A DNA stretch of 64,000 bases from Dioscorea cayenensis subsp. rotundata (GCF_009730915.1 NC_052475.1:20704285-20768284); one strand, 5' to 3'; counted from the stretch's first letter, positions 49,452 to 61,893 are shown. Notes: generated from the letters alone by a model not told the origin. Numbers and translations: made by a program.

Positions 49452-52081
49452 ATGGCTGAGAATACTCGTTTGAAGGATCTGGCCGCGAAGATGGATACCT
49501 TGATTGCTGTTATGGAACAATAAGAAGAAAGGCTGTTAGCATCTATGGACCAGCGCGATGAGCACGTTAAGCTGCTGGAACAATCGGTTTCTCGTCTATC
49601 TCAAAGCTTGGAATCTCATCACATACAGAGTGATCCACAGTAGGTTGAGTTACCTGTATCTCCAACGATCCAACTACCTAGTGATCATGCTTCTCATTCT
49701 TTTTTATCATCGCGCTTTATTTGATTGGATTTTCCTCGATTCAGTAGTACTGATGTTCTTCAATGGATCTTCCAAGCTGAGCAGTTTTTTGATTTCTATG
49801 AGATCAATGATGCTTATCGATTGAAGATTGCAGCTATCTATCTGGACAGGTCAGTGATTCTTTAGTTTCAGGGCTTGCATAAGAGGGGAATTATTTCTAC
49901 TTGGTCTCAATTGATGTGATCCATGGAGGCTGTGTAAGGACCATCAGCTTATGAAGATCCAAGCTATGCCTTGTTTAAACTCACTCAAGAGGAGTCAGTT
50001 TTTAGCTATTATTCTCTTTTTACATCATTGGCTAACAGGGTGGATGATCTTTCATCTTCAGCTCTTTTATCTTGCTTTATTAGTGGCTTGAAGAAGGAGA
50101 TTCAGCGGGATGTGATTCCCTGGAAGCTAGATTCCGTCACTACTGCTTTTACCTTGGCCAAATTATATGAAGAGAAGTATTTTCCAACTGTGAAGACTGG
50201 TGTTGGAAAGAATTCTTTTCCTCCAGATATACATGCAATTGTGAACAATCACAAGTCCACTGCTATAGTTGGTATTCCTCCCAAAGGATTGGCTAATACT
50301 ATCCCTCATGTGGCAGGTACTACATCTATTCCTAGATCTTCTAATGCTTCTTCTTCATTCAAGAAGATGTCATTTAATGAAATGCAAGTGTGTAAAGCTA
50401 AAGGCCTATGTTTTAATTGTGATGAAAAATATACATCTACTCATAGATGCCAAAACAAGAGAATGTTATTATTACAATGGGAAGAGAACAATTCAGTTGA
50501 AGATCATGGGGACAATGCTCATTTGATGGAGATTGAACCTCCACCTGATGGCGTAGATGACACTCCTAAGCATTCTTTAAATATGATGAATAGTGCTCTA
50601 GTCTCAGGAACACTAAGGTTTAATGGAAGTATTAATGGTTGTATAATTACTGTGCTATTAGATGGGGCAGTGATGATAGTTTTATACAGCCCAGGATTGC
50701 CAAGTTCTTAAAATTAGATGTCCAGCTAACTATTCCCTTTAAAGTTTTGGTGGGTGATGGAAACTCTTTGCAGGTGGAAGGGTTTATTGAAGAGTTACCT
50801 TTGAAGATTTAGAATCATGTGCTGAAAATTCCTGTGTGTCTACTACCAATTGAGGGAGCTGAGGTTATACTTGGGGCAGCATGGTTAGCCACATTGGGCC
50901 CCATATGGTGGATTATAAAGCCAGATCAATCCAGTTCTTTGACAATACACAGTTTATTACTTTTAATGGTATTCCAAACATTAGTCCAATGGCAGCCTCT
51001 TTACATCAACTGCACAGATTATGTACTTCAAAATCTATTGCAGAATGTTTCAGTCTGTCTGTCCAGGAACCGGCACATACTTCCCATTCTCAGGTACCTT
51101 CCAACTCTTCTAAACTCATGGTGGATAATGTGTTAGACCTTCCTCTTGATATGCCTGAATTATTGAAACAATTGCTATGCAAATATCAAATTGTTTTTTC
51201 TGTGCCTGTGGGACTGCCTCCACAAAGGGCTTTTGATAATCACATACCATTGCCGGCTGATGACCCCCAGTCAAAGTTAGACCTTACCATTATCCTTTTA
51301 GCCAAAAATTTGAATTTAAAGCCATGGTTTCACAGATGCTTCAGGAAGGCTTAATTGAGCCAAGCACCAGTTCCTTTTCTCTCCAGTTTTATTGGTTAAA
51401 AAGAAAGATGGTACATGGCATTTTTGTACTGATTACAAGGTCTTAAATGCACTCACCATAAAAGATGCATTCCCTATCCCTACAGTTGATGAGTTGCTAG
51501 ACGAGCTGTGTGGAGCTCAAATTTTTTCAAAGTTAGACCTCCGATTAGGTTATCATCAGCTATTGGTACATCAGCAAGACAGATATAAAACTGCTTCAGA
51601 ACTCACCATAGCCATTTTCAATGGCTGGTGATGCCCTTTGGTTTATCAAATGCTCCAACGACTTTTCAGGCTTTGATGAACAGTGTTTTCAACTTCGCTG
51701 TGTGCAAATATGTGCTTATATTCTTTGATGAGATCTTGGTTTACATCAAAGATTTGGGAAGTCATTTAATTCATTTGGAGAAAGTTCTCATGACTTTGGA
51801 GGAATATAAACTGTATTCCAAGTACTCTAAATGCTATTTTGGTCTCCTTCAGATTGAATATTTGGGTCATGTAATATCAGTAGTGGGTGTTCACATGGAT
51901 AAATCTAAAGTTGAAGCTATATTGCAGTGGCCATCACCATCTTCTGTCAAGTAATTGAGGGGATTTCTTGGTCTCAGTGGTTACTATAGGAGATTCATAA
52001 AGGCATATGCAATAATAGCACATCCTTTGACTCACTTGTTAAAAAAGGACTCTTTTAGTTGGACATCAGAAGCTCAAAAAG
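49452..52081 (+). pseudogene. Ty3/gypsy gag-protease-RT half, inactivated
   Basis: From the ATG at 49452 (MAENTRLKDLA) a gypsy gag can be followed with stops and shifts through DVLQWIFQAEQFFDF, AYEDPSYALFKLTQEESV and LLSCFISGLKKEIQR to a zinc knuckle (CFNCDEKYTSTHRC near 50408). A degraded protease region follows (VLLDGA near 50660 in place of the DSG box). RT lies at 51392-51955, including [35 protein letters not shown] and LGHVIS. Its catalytic box reads FFDEI where the family has F(V/F)DDI. The sequence ends abruptly at TSEAQKA (52081) before RNase H, where it meets an LTR in the opposite orientation. Family resemblance is to chromodomain-bearing plant gypsy elements. Confidence 0.88.
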
Positions 52082-52086
52082 CAACA

Positions 52087-52493
52087 TGAAAAGCAATCAA
52101 TTAACAATTAACCACATAGCTTATAGATCCATGGATCTAGCTCAATACGCAGAAAAAGACAGTACGATAGATGGAAGTTGCCTTCCTCCCGAGTTCACCG
52201 GAGATGTTCGCCGGAGCTTCACCAGAACGCATGCCTTGCTAAATTTCTCTTCTTACTTGCCTCTCTCTGTTTTCTCTTCTCCCCTTTTTATATCCCTTAC
52301 CACCTGTGCATAACTAACCCACTCAATGGCCATCCCTTTCCATTAATTCATTTGCCACGCTGGACATCCACAACGAACTCCTCAAGTGGCAAAGTTCTTT
52401 TTCCTCATTCGCCCACTTTTGCGCCTTGTTGGCAATTCCTCCACCTGATCAGCAGCACATCTGTCCTCCTTTAAAATACCCATTGACATGTCA
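52087..52493 (-). repeat. LTR of the minus-strand gypsy half
   Basis: On the minus strand it runs TGACATGTCAATGGG...TTGCTTTTCA, 407 bp with TG...CA ends. It is preceded by a polypurine tract (GACCAAGGGGTTGGA, 52508-52494) and contains a TATA box (GATATAAAAAGGGG, about 52302-52289). It therefore is the 3' LTR of the element at 52560-54330. It does not resemble the 414-bp repeats. Confidence 0.8.
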
Positions 52494-52559
52494 TCCAACC
52501 CCTTGGTCATGAGCTGATAATTTAAAATTAGATCCCTTGGCGCCCTTCTTTCCCTCTAT

Positions 52560-54330
52560 GTCACAACAATACCCCCCCCTAACCCATTTTTGCTGTGACC
52601 TTGTCCTCAAGGTCCAAATGAGGAAAATCTTTTTGCAATAATTCCCAATCCTCCCATGAAGAATCCTTCTCTGCATAGCCTTCCCATTGTACTAACACTT
52701 GGCGGACCTCCACACCGATTGTGTAGCACACTGCGAGATTGCAAGATAGGTAATGGTTGAAGAACTGGACCAAGTTCAATGGTAAGTAATGGTAAAGGAA
52801 TTGAAGATGGCTATGTTGTGTGATCTCCCACACATCTTTTGAGAAGAGAAACATGAAAGACTGGGTGTATCTTTGCTCCCTCTGGCAGGTGTAACTTATA
52901 AGCAACAACACCAATTTTGTGAATGACCCGAAATAGACCAAAATACTTCATGCTTGATTTCTGATTTCTTCGCAGTAACCACTGAATGTTGACGATACGG
53001 TTGTAACTTCACAAAAACCCAATCACCCCCTTTAAATGAAATCTCCGATCTTCTCTTATCAGTATTTTCTTCATCCTTTGTTGTGCCTTTAATAAATTTT
53101 GTTTTAGTTGAGATAAAACTGTGTCTCTTCTCTGTAACATTAGAGAGACTTCCGGAGGATCATTATCATTAGAGTGGTAGTTGATTAATGCTGGAGGATC
53201 CCGTCCATATACAATCTGGAATGGTGTCAATTCAATACTGCAATGGTAGGAAGTGTTGTACCAAAATTGATCCCATGGCAAAAATTCCACCCATGATTTT
53301 GGATTTTCTAAAACAAAACAATGAAGATATAATTCAAGGCATTTGTTCAAAGCTTCGGTTTGGCCATCCATTTGAGGATGGTATGCGGATGACATAGATA
53401 AGGTCGTGCCCATAGCTTGAAACAAGTGCTTCCAAAACCGACTGATGAATGTCTTGTCCCTGTCACTTACAATAGTTTTAGGAATCCCATGTAATTTGAC
53501 AATATGTTGGACAAAGGCTTTTGCAACTATTTTGCTAAAAAAAATCCGCTTTTAAGGGAATGAAATAGCCAAATTTAGAGAGCCTATCAATGATCACAAA
53601 AATCACAGAATATCCTTTTGATATTGGCAACCCTGTAATAAAGTCAATTGCCAGATCTTCCCAAATTTGCTGAGGAATAGGGAGAGGTTGTAAGAGACCG
53701 CTAGGATTAGTGTGATCAGACTTGGCTCATTGACAAACCATGCAAGCCTTCACAAATTCCCCAACATCCTTACGCATGCCTTTCCAAAAACAATTGATGA
53801 GCTAAACGAGAATAAGTTCTCAGTGTACCTGAATGTCCTCCCATAGGAGTAGAATGAAATTCTACCAGCAAAATGTGTTTCAATTGTTGATCATCAGGAA
53901 TGAATAATTTCCCATGTTTCCACAATAAATTATTTTTCCAATAAAAGTCTTTAGTGTTAGCACCAATTGACTGAATTTGTATGATAATGGCCTTACAATC
54001 TGGATCTTGTAACTGTGACTCACGTATCTGATCAATCAGTGAGCACTGGGAAGAAGATAATTGCAAAATGAAGCATTTGGATAAGGCATCCGCAACTACA
54101 TTATCTTTGCCAGGCTTATACTCGATCTTAAAGTCATACCCAAGTAATTTTGGTATCCACCGCTGTTGCTCAAGAGTTTGAATTGTCTGTTGGCAAAGAT
54201 GTTTCAATGACTCTTGATCAGTTCTTATTACAAACTTGTTGCCAAAGAGATAGTGTCAAAATCTGCTGACAGCTCTAGTGACAGCATATAACTCCCTTAT
54301 ATAAGCAGATTGTAATGAATAAACTAGGTA
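52560..54330 (-). pseudogene. Ty3/gypsy RNase H-integrase-chromodomain half, inactivated
   Basis: Read leftwards. The end of RNase H starts abruptly at about 54330 (SAYIRELYAVTRAV, then FKIEYKPGKDNVVADALSK at 54110). The integrase zinc region is FHSTPMGGHSG near 53860. The core has [14 protein letters not shown] and [11 protein letters not shown] (53640-53560) and SSAYHPQMDGQTEALNK near 53390. The chromodomain reads VLVQWEGYAEKDSSWEDW with LEDKV near 52600, followed by a purine tract and LTR. Stops and shifts are present. What is missing, gag to RT, is exactly what the neighbouring plus-strand half contains, apart from about 60 residues of RNase H. Confidence 0.88.
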
Positions 54331-54336
54331 GTTGGG

Positions 54337-54746
54337 TTATCAAGAGACATATAAGTATAATAGTACACCAATTATGATGGCTTATTGACCACTTAAAAAT
54401 TTATTAACCATTTAGACATCACATGGGATGATGAAAATCATGTCATTAACCGAGCTAATAAATCCCCATGTCATGCAATTCTAGAGGGGAAAAATACAAC
54501 ATCTCCCATAAAAAACCTACCAAACCCATTTTAACGATACCATAAACTATGCCTATGCCCGAGAACAATGATGACTAGTAGTACTGCTTCAACACACTAT
54601 ATTGTGCTATAGTATTTTTGCTCAAGGACTCGGATTTGCATTTTACCTTTCACTGCGTTATGACAATATCACTAGGCTACCAATGGCCTGTTTATGAAGC
54701 CTAACTTGCCTCTATAATTATATTCTATAAACATCCGAAAAATGAT
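54337..54746 (+). repeat. direct repeat copy 2 (410 bp) flanking the gypsy block
   Basis: Same orientation as 48898-49311; begins TTATCAAGAGA directly after the truncated RNase H and ends AAAAATGAT. Consistent with a 3' LTR of an element whose interior was rearranged, or with a duplicated host segment. Confidence 0.75.
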
Positions 54747-54944
54747 CACATTCCTCTGTTTTAACTTTGAGCAGTTTGTTTGTTAGAAATTTATGGCATA
54801 GATTTTGATTTCATCTTAATTTATTTCTTTAAAAACAAACAAAAATAAAAATTACATCTTCACTCACAGTTACTTTTATATTGTTGTCCAACATGTCTAA
54901 GAAAATGTTAAAAATCTATCAACTTATGATATATGCTTTTCAAC

Positions 54945-56605
54945 TATTATTATTTTTTTTTTTTTGAAAAGGTGGATAAACCACAAGATTTATTAAAACA
55001 GAAATACGGTTACAAAATATCCACTAGCTGTGGAAAAGAGACTAGGAATAACAACAAAAACAGAAGAAGGATAGACCGGCGACATGAAACTCCCACCGGG
55101 TAGAGTGGAAACAAGATAACAAACTAGCCTTCTTCCTGATTTTGGTTTTCCCCCTCCCCAAACACAATCGGTCCTCCGACAGAGACCACTGGGGGCTCTA
55201 CCAATGTGAGTGTCCCACTAACCATCTCCAAGTGAGGACTTATATAATCCAAATTGCGTAGGATGGTACACATAGAGGTGCCCATCCCCAACCCATTGGG
55301 CAAATCTGGCCCATCACTTAGCGTAAGCCTCTTCTCACTTACTTTGGCAACAAGAGTGCCATCATGGCGCACAAAGCTTCCCACATCACATAGCAGTGAT
55401 ACCACAAGAGGGTCTTTAGTCTGATCAGAGAAATCTCCCCTAATTGGTAACATGACCACTCCAAAATGAAGCCCAACAAGCCCATTTATAGGAGCCACCC
55501 ATATCTCTACCTCCCATGTTTCAACAACCTCCCAACACGTGATCAAGACTTCCAATTCAAAAACCTCGGACGCCTTATTTGACCCCTCAAAAAAATGCGC
55601 GCCACTTGACCTTACAGATGGAGATATCGAGGTTAATAGCCAAGACAACTAAAGTTCGACACCACGCTCCCTTGAACCAAGCGATCGGCGCTTCAATCCA
55701 TGCGCTGATCACGCTTGCTCAGCAGACCAAGACGCACCCTGACCATTAGTCGCTACCTGAGCGCCATCTTGACCATCGGTCCAACGCATGACTAGTTGTA
55801 GATGTGCCTGCGCCGCATCAACACCAACATGAGAGCCAGGCTCCACCACCGCAGAGACCTTCTCCGACACAACACTCTGCCTTCCGGTATGGGAGCAAAG
55901 TTCAACCATTGAAGGACATGCAGTCGTCAACACATCTTTCCCCTCTTGCCCATCCCCACCACCGGCGTGGGAGCCAAGCTCCACCACTGCCGGAAATACC
56001 TCCGAAAATCCATCTTGACCGCCTTTGTGGGAGCTGTGCTCAACCACCGCCAGAAGAACCTCCGAGAAGCCATCTTGGGTGGCTGCGTGGAAGCTATGTT
56101 CTACCACAGCCAGAGTCTCTGCTAAGGGTCCAACCCTTCCTCTGCATGCTGCCTCCTCCTTGCAAAGGTATAAGAGTTGCCATTTTACCTCGGCACCGAT
56201 AGCACTCTTCACCACCGACGGAACACATCTACTTCCCTCATTGGGGTGAGAGCAAGGCTCAACTACCCTCTTGATCTGCACGCTTGTTTTCTCTGGTCAT
56301 GGTTGCTTCCCCTTCTCATCTGAGGGGATCTCGTACACAAATCTTCTCCGAGCCCCACAACCATTGCATGCCGACCTAACGGCTTTGCATCCCCAAAGCT
56401 CCCTACGAGAAGGAAGCAAAATTGGTTTGTAGACAGCCTCTCCCTCGATGGTGAACACCAGCCGTGTGCCCAACCTCTCCCTCAACGGCGAGAAATGATC
56501 AACATCATTTTCCTCCTCGTCATTAAGCAACGGGAAGGTCCATTCCTCCTCGACATCTTCCTCCATCCTCTCAGGAAAGGTCTTACCCAATGATTCTCAC
56601 TTGGG
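54945..56605 (-). mobile_element. 1.66-kb poly(A)-tailed retroposon with target-site duplication
   Basis: Bounded by GCTTTTCAAC on both sides (54935-54944 and 56606-56615). On the minus strand it ends with TTTATCCACCTTTTC and an A-run (T-run at about 54952-54965 on plus). Poly(A) plus a 10-bp target duplication identify a LINE-mobilised insertion. It carries one long frame, listed next, and no reverse transcriptase, so it is either a non-autonomous LINE/ORF1-only element or a retrocopy of a host transcript. It is markedly more GC-rich than its surroundings. Confidence 0.75.
55124..56590 (-). pseudogene. unrecognised 489-codon frame with three nonsense codons
   Basis: From the ATG at 56590 (MGKTFPERMEEDVEEEW) a single frame runs to 55124 with no frameshift. 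It is broken only by TGA after KGKQP (near 56297), TGA after SAEQA (near 55707) and TAG after GVEL (near 55649). The first part is acidic and followed by CKAVRSACNGCGARR. The middle holds five to six degenerate ~20-residue repeats of the form VVExxSHxxxQDGFSEVxxA (about 56260-55800). The last part is a non-repetitive hydrophobic/charged region (WVAPINGLVGLHFG, VVSLLCDVGSFVRHDG) with an acidic-amide tail NQNQEEG. I do not recognise the family; it is not RT, endonuclease or a standard gag. Confidence 0.6.
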
Positions 56606-56615
56606 GCTTTTCAAC

Positions 56616-57532
56616 ATTTAACCATAACAACTATATCAAACGCACAAAATTCTAGCCTACTCGCACTAAAGCTGTTGTATATATGCCATGTGATAGTAAG
56701 ATAATATTGCAATGGCTTGAGTGCATTTCTTTTGTTACATGGTCCATTTTTTCCATTGTTTGATTGAGTGCATACACTAATGTAAAAAATTGTTATTTGT
56801 GTATCTCACATGAACTTTTATATAAATAATTCAAATGTATCGTTGATTAGATGCTCCTACTAATCTAATATTTTGGTACAATACGGTTTCAATAAAATAA
56901 AATCACTTAAATACCAAATAACTCAATTGACCAAAACATGATTATGGATAACTGAAAAAAAAAATGAATACCAAACATACAATTTTGATTATTTAATTAA
57001 AATTAAATTAGAATAAAATATTGTCATATATTTACGAAGACAATATATACATATATATTTCATATTTATTTATTTATTTATTTATTTTAATAAAATAGAT
57101 AAACCATTTCAATTGTGAAAGGAAGTTGATGTCTCAATATTTTATTCGCATATTGCCATATTTCTATCACTAAGGTTATACTAATAAGTTTTTTTTTTTT
57201 TAATAAATATGAATAAACTATGTGTCAGACCTATGAATATAGAATTTAGTATGATAAATTAAAACACAGTTTCACAGTATTAATAAATTTTAATTAATAT
57301 TGGGATTAACTAGTTTTATTTATTAAAAATAAGAATAAAATAAAAATAAAAACAAAACAATGCCTATTTTGGTTTTGGAGGGCATATGTTTTTTGTTCTT
57401 CCCTATTACATTCATATTTGTTTTTGTTCTTCCCTATTACATTCATGTTTTCGTATGATGTTATTTTTTTTTAAGAGAATACATGTCAGAATATGATAGG
57501 GGAAAACTAAGGAATACCTGAAACCAGGCGAG
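56616..57532. other. intergenic upstream of the histone deacetylase gene
   Basis: AT-rich, with a TTTA-repeat near 57070-57090 and a 24-bp tandem duplication (GTTCTTCCCTATTACATTCAT) near 57398-57447. No gene; the promoter of the deacetylase must lie in its last part. Confidence 0.45.
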
Positions 57533-57900
57533 ATGCCTTCTATAAAAATACCATCAGTTGGCTTGAGAACGAAGCTATATAAGAATAGACTCGTTGTTCT
57601 TTCATCCAGCTGTTATTCAAAGACACCACACTACGAATCATCGCCATGGCCTCATCCTCCACCACCCTTCCCAACGCTCCTGGATACCCCCGATGCCATC
57701 CGCAGAGCTCGGATACTCTCCTCCAAGCTCTACTTCGATGTGCCTCCCTCCAAGGTATGGCCCTCGACTTCCTATGTTGCTCTGTTTTGCTCTGCTGAAT
57801 GATATCTGAGGTTTTGCCCCTGTTTCTAGGTTTCGTTGATCTATTCGCCCTCTTATGACATCGCGTTCCTTGGAATCGAGAAATTGTGAGATAATTCTCG

Positions 57901-57933
<33 letters not shown>

Positions 57934-60900
57934 TTGAAGTTCACTTGGATTGTATTCGGAGAGTTTTTACTTGTTGCTTTTTTTCTTAAAAAATTTTGTG
58001 TTTTGAGTGCGAGTTTTGTGGGATAGGATCATTTCCAAAGTGTAGAAATTAAGTAGGAGTATCCGAAGTTGTGAATTGGAATGAAGGAATATCAATTATA
58101 GGATATGGGATTTGCTATAAGAGATTTGATAGTGAGATGATGAAGTTTAAAGTAGCTATGCAGCTGAAAAACTAGAGTGCATCCTGTGATTTTCAGGAGT
58201 AGATAAGTAACTAATGTGGATTAAATTTTCCCATATATTATAAAGGTCATTTTCCATTGAAAGTCGAGAATTATCTGTGCAGGCACCCTTTTGATTCATC
58301 TAAATGGGGGCGAATATGCCAGTTTCTGATTTCAGAAGGAGTTTTGGAGAAGTCTCAAATTGTAGAGCCATTAGAAGCTTTACAAGACGACCTACTGGTG
58401 GTAAGGTGTTTGTGCTATTTGTCGGCTTTGATCATTGTTTGACTCCTTATATTCACAGATTTCTTAAATAGGTGCACCCTGAATCATACTTGAGCAGTCT
58501 TAAAAGCAGTTTGAAGGTCTCCCTTATCATTGAGGTACATAGTTTTCTATGAATTTCAGACTTTTATTTCAATATCTTAGCTTCTTAGCTGCCCTTTAAT
58601 GAATTGTGCATTTGTTTTATATTTCCTGCATAAACTGCAAAAAAAGCTTTTAAAAAAAAAAAGAATCTTCAGCTAGCATTAAGTATGGCATTTTGCAAGC
58701 TTTTTCAGTTACTTTTGATCTATTAGACTTGAAATATGAATGTTAATCTCTCTACTATATTTGTACATAGGAACATTTATAATGTAGAAATTTGATTGAT
58801 TGATTATTTAAATTGATGTAGAAATTTTCCGATGTTTTTACAAATGGCTTTTTTTATGCTGTGTAAGTAGATGGATGATTTCTTCTTTAGGTACCACCTG
58901 TTGCGGCCCTTCCCAACTGCCTTCTACAGAGAAAGGTGCTTTACCCATTTCGCAAACAGGTTGCTAATTAATCTATCAGCGAATGTTTCAATAAAAGTTA
59001 TATAGAGAGTCGCTTATTGGTGTTACTTACAGGTGGGAGGTTCTATATTGGCAGCAAAACTTGCAAAAGAGCGAGGTTGGGCAATAAATGTTGGCGGAGG
59101 ATTCCACCATTGTTCTGCAAATGAGGGTGGTGGGTTTTGTGTTTATGCTGATATTTCTTTATGCATTCAATATGCATATGTCCGGTTAAACATTTCAAGG
59201 TCGGTAGGTTGCTCCCTAATGTGATTAAATTCTGTTGTCTTGATTAAGCCCTTCTAAGATGAAGTGCAATGCTCATTCTCTGATGTATGTCTCTTCCGTA
59301 CTATTTGTTGATGTTGTAATCTTCAGGGCAATGATTATTGATCTTGATGCTCACCAAGGGAATGGCCATGAAAGAGACTTCTCTGATGACAGTATGTTTT
59401 CTCCTTACAATGCTTGCAATTGTCCTTACTTGTTAGATTCAACTAACTGTTTTGTTTAATTACAGGGAGAATCTATATCATGGACATGTACAACTCTGGA
59501 ATCTATCCTCTTGTAAGAACTATCCTAAACTCCTGTTTCAAATTTTGTTTCTTATGTCCCGATTTCCAACTTTTATATAGAGAACTCTTTACAGCACACA
59601 GGCAAGCACTCACATGCTTGTATGAGTGTGTATGGGGGGGAGGAAAAAAAATTATAATTGTATAAAATCCCATCAAGGCCTGATTGATGTTCAAAGACTG
59701 GTTCAAATGAACTTATCTTCATATATTTTGGTGTATATATTTTCTGGCCAACTTTATTGGGGTTGCTTTATGATGTCAGGCTCATATCTGATTCTCTATT
59801 TGTCAAAATTGGAACGATATAAAACATTATAATATTTGGAGACCATATAATCTATCAATATTTTGTTCAGGACATTGAAATTGGTTAATTTTTAGGAAGT
59901 AGATGTTATGAGACCTAATCTGCATGGCTAATTCAGGATGAAGAATTTGTACGTGAAATTGGACTTATGTTTGTATATTTAAATAAACAAATAATAAATG
60001 AAACTATAAGGAGTAAGCCATTTTGCATTTTCTAGTCAGCAGTATAAATTTGTGGAGAAGACTTTAAATGGGATGGCTACATTGATTATGGTGAAAATTA
60101 TTGTTCTTATCAGACCCACTTTCAAACAGCATTTCTTTTCAATCCCATTATTTATGCGTAAAGATGTTCTCATTAACAGGACTTTGAGGCAAGCAGATAT
60201 ATCGACCAGAAGGTAGAATTAGTGGTAAGCCGAGAGACTGTTTTATGAGTTCGTTTTGCTAATTCAAGTCATGTCCAATTTCAAAGTGCATGTGGTTAAT
60301 TGTTTTTCTTTTATACATCAATAGAGTGGAACAAAAACAAAGGACTACTTGGATCAGTTAGACAAGTCACTTGAGGTACATTAATTATCTAATGTGTTCA
60401 TCTGTCAGACAACTTATATTTAGGAATGATTTTATTCTGTGAAAGCATTGGCTGAGAAATTTGAATACTGTTGAGAAGAGTGCATCTATTTATTCTTAAG
60501 TATTGTTCTAAAATATTTGTTCATCACTCATCAATTAAAATTTATTGACCCTTTTTTATATGTCATTATATCATTAGTGAAGTGCATTAACCATTTATTT
60601 ATGTGCATTTGACTTGTGGTCATTTCATTCAATAAACAAGTCTTGTGCACATATGAATATTTAAGTTTTGGTTTGGGTTGTAGGTTGCAAGAAACAGTTT
60701 TGATCCTGAATTGATTGTGTATAATGCTGGCACCGATATACTTGACGGAGATCCTTTGGGAAGGTTAAAGGTGTGTTATGCTGATTTAGTATTCAAACCA
60801 TTTCAATTTGCTTAATGGCATGGTTCTATTAGGCTTGAACTCAACTCTTATTATTTCTGGTTATGTTACCTAAATTTTTTTCTAAGACCTATTTCATCCT

Positions 60901-61627
60901 AGAGCCTAGAGATAATAATATAAAGATGATTGTACAGAGTCTTGTTTATGATTTTATTTAGGACTTCATGATTATCTTCTTATAAGCTATAAGCTTAGTG
61001 GCTACACAGATCTGCATACAATTTTGTGTTAGTTTACAATGTTTTTAGAGATTCAAGAAGTCATGATGCGGTTGAAGTAGACTGCGATCCTTTTGCGGCT
61101 TGAACTGAATTATAATCAAGGCATTCAGCTAAATAATCACAAATGAGTACAGGATCAGCTCATTGCTGTGATTTGACCTAAAACATGAACTATTTAACTG
61201 TTTTGGAACTTAAGCAAACATCCCATTGCACATAATGAGATGTTTTCTAATATATGAGAGTCTCTCTCTGAACCTGCCCACCCATTAATTTTTGACCTAA
61301 AACATGAACTATTTAACTATTTAACTGTTTATCAATCGGTTTTCCATGTGCTCAGATCAGTCCTGAAGGAGTAACTGCAAGAGATGAAAAAGTGTTCAGA
61401 TTTGCCAAAGAACAGAATATACCAATTATCATGCTTACATCTGGTGAGAACCTGCTGCATACTTTCACTTGAAATTTTTTTACCTGCAATATACCTTATG
61501 TTAAATCGTCTCAATTACCATACCAGGTGGCTATATGAAGTCAAGTGCTCGAGTCATAGCGGATTCAATAACAAACCTGGCAAAGAAAAACTTGATTGAA
61601 ATACCAAGCAAATTGAGCAGAAAATAA
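57533..61627 (+). CDS. HDA2: class IV histone deacetylase, HDA2 (HDAC11) type
   Basis: Zinc-dependent lysine deacetylase. Thirteen exons: (57533)-57754, 57830-57885, 58283-58400, 58472-58534, 58891-58959, 59033-59199, 59327-59391, 59466-59512, 60180-60224, 60325-60375, 60684-60770, 61356-61443, 61527-61627, giving 392 codons plus stop in one frame. Landmarks: RARILSSKLYFDVPPSKV, YDIAFLGIEKLHPFDSSKWGRI, the catalytic GGGFHHCSA, zinc-binding DLDAHQGNGHE, YNAGTDILDGDPLG and TSGGYMKSSARVI. The only in-frame ATG is 57533; it adds about 46 residues, basic and serine-rich with no acidic residue for the first 34, possibly an organelle-targeting leader. The ATG at 57646 (MASSSTTLPN) is one base out of frame. 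Intron 2 carries a (GTT)n tract at 57898-57935. Confidence 0.92.
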
Positions 61628-61654
61628 AATCTATTTGGTATGCTTGTTCATATT

Positions 61655-61893
61655 GTACATTTTTTAATACAGGGAATGTAATTGAGCATGTTTTAGAATG
61701 TTTTACTATGTTTGTACATATATTCTACATATTTGTACGTTTTTTAATACAGGGAATGTTATTGAGCATGTTTTGGAAATTTTACTATGTTTGTACATAT
61801 ATTCTACATATTTGTACATTTTTTAATACAGGGAATGTTATTGAGCATGTTTTGGAATGTTTTACTATGCTTGTACATATATTCTACATATGG
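61655..61893 (+). repeat. three ~80-bp tandem repeats in or after the HDA2-like 3' UTR
   Basis: Units start at 61655, 61735 and 61814 with GTACRTTTTTTAATACAGGG, and each contains TTGAGCATGTTTT and TACATATATTCTACATAT. They begin 27 bases after the stop codon, so they probably lie in the transcript's 3' UTR. Units differ by only a few bases. Confidence 0.85.

Noticed and set aside
57594-57809. Alternative start frames for the deacetylase gene (ATG at 57594 and 57646)
   Set aside because: Neither is in frame with the conserved deacetylase sequence; only the 57533 frame is.
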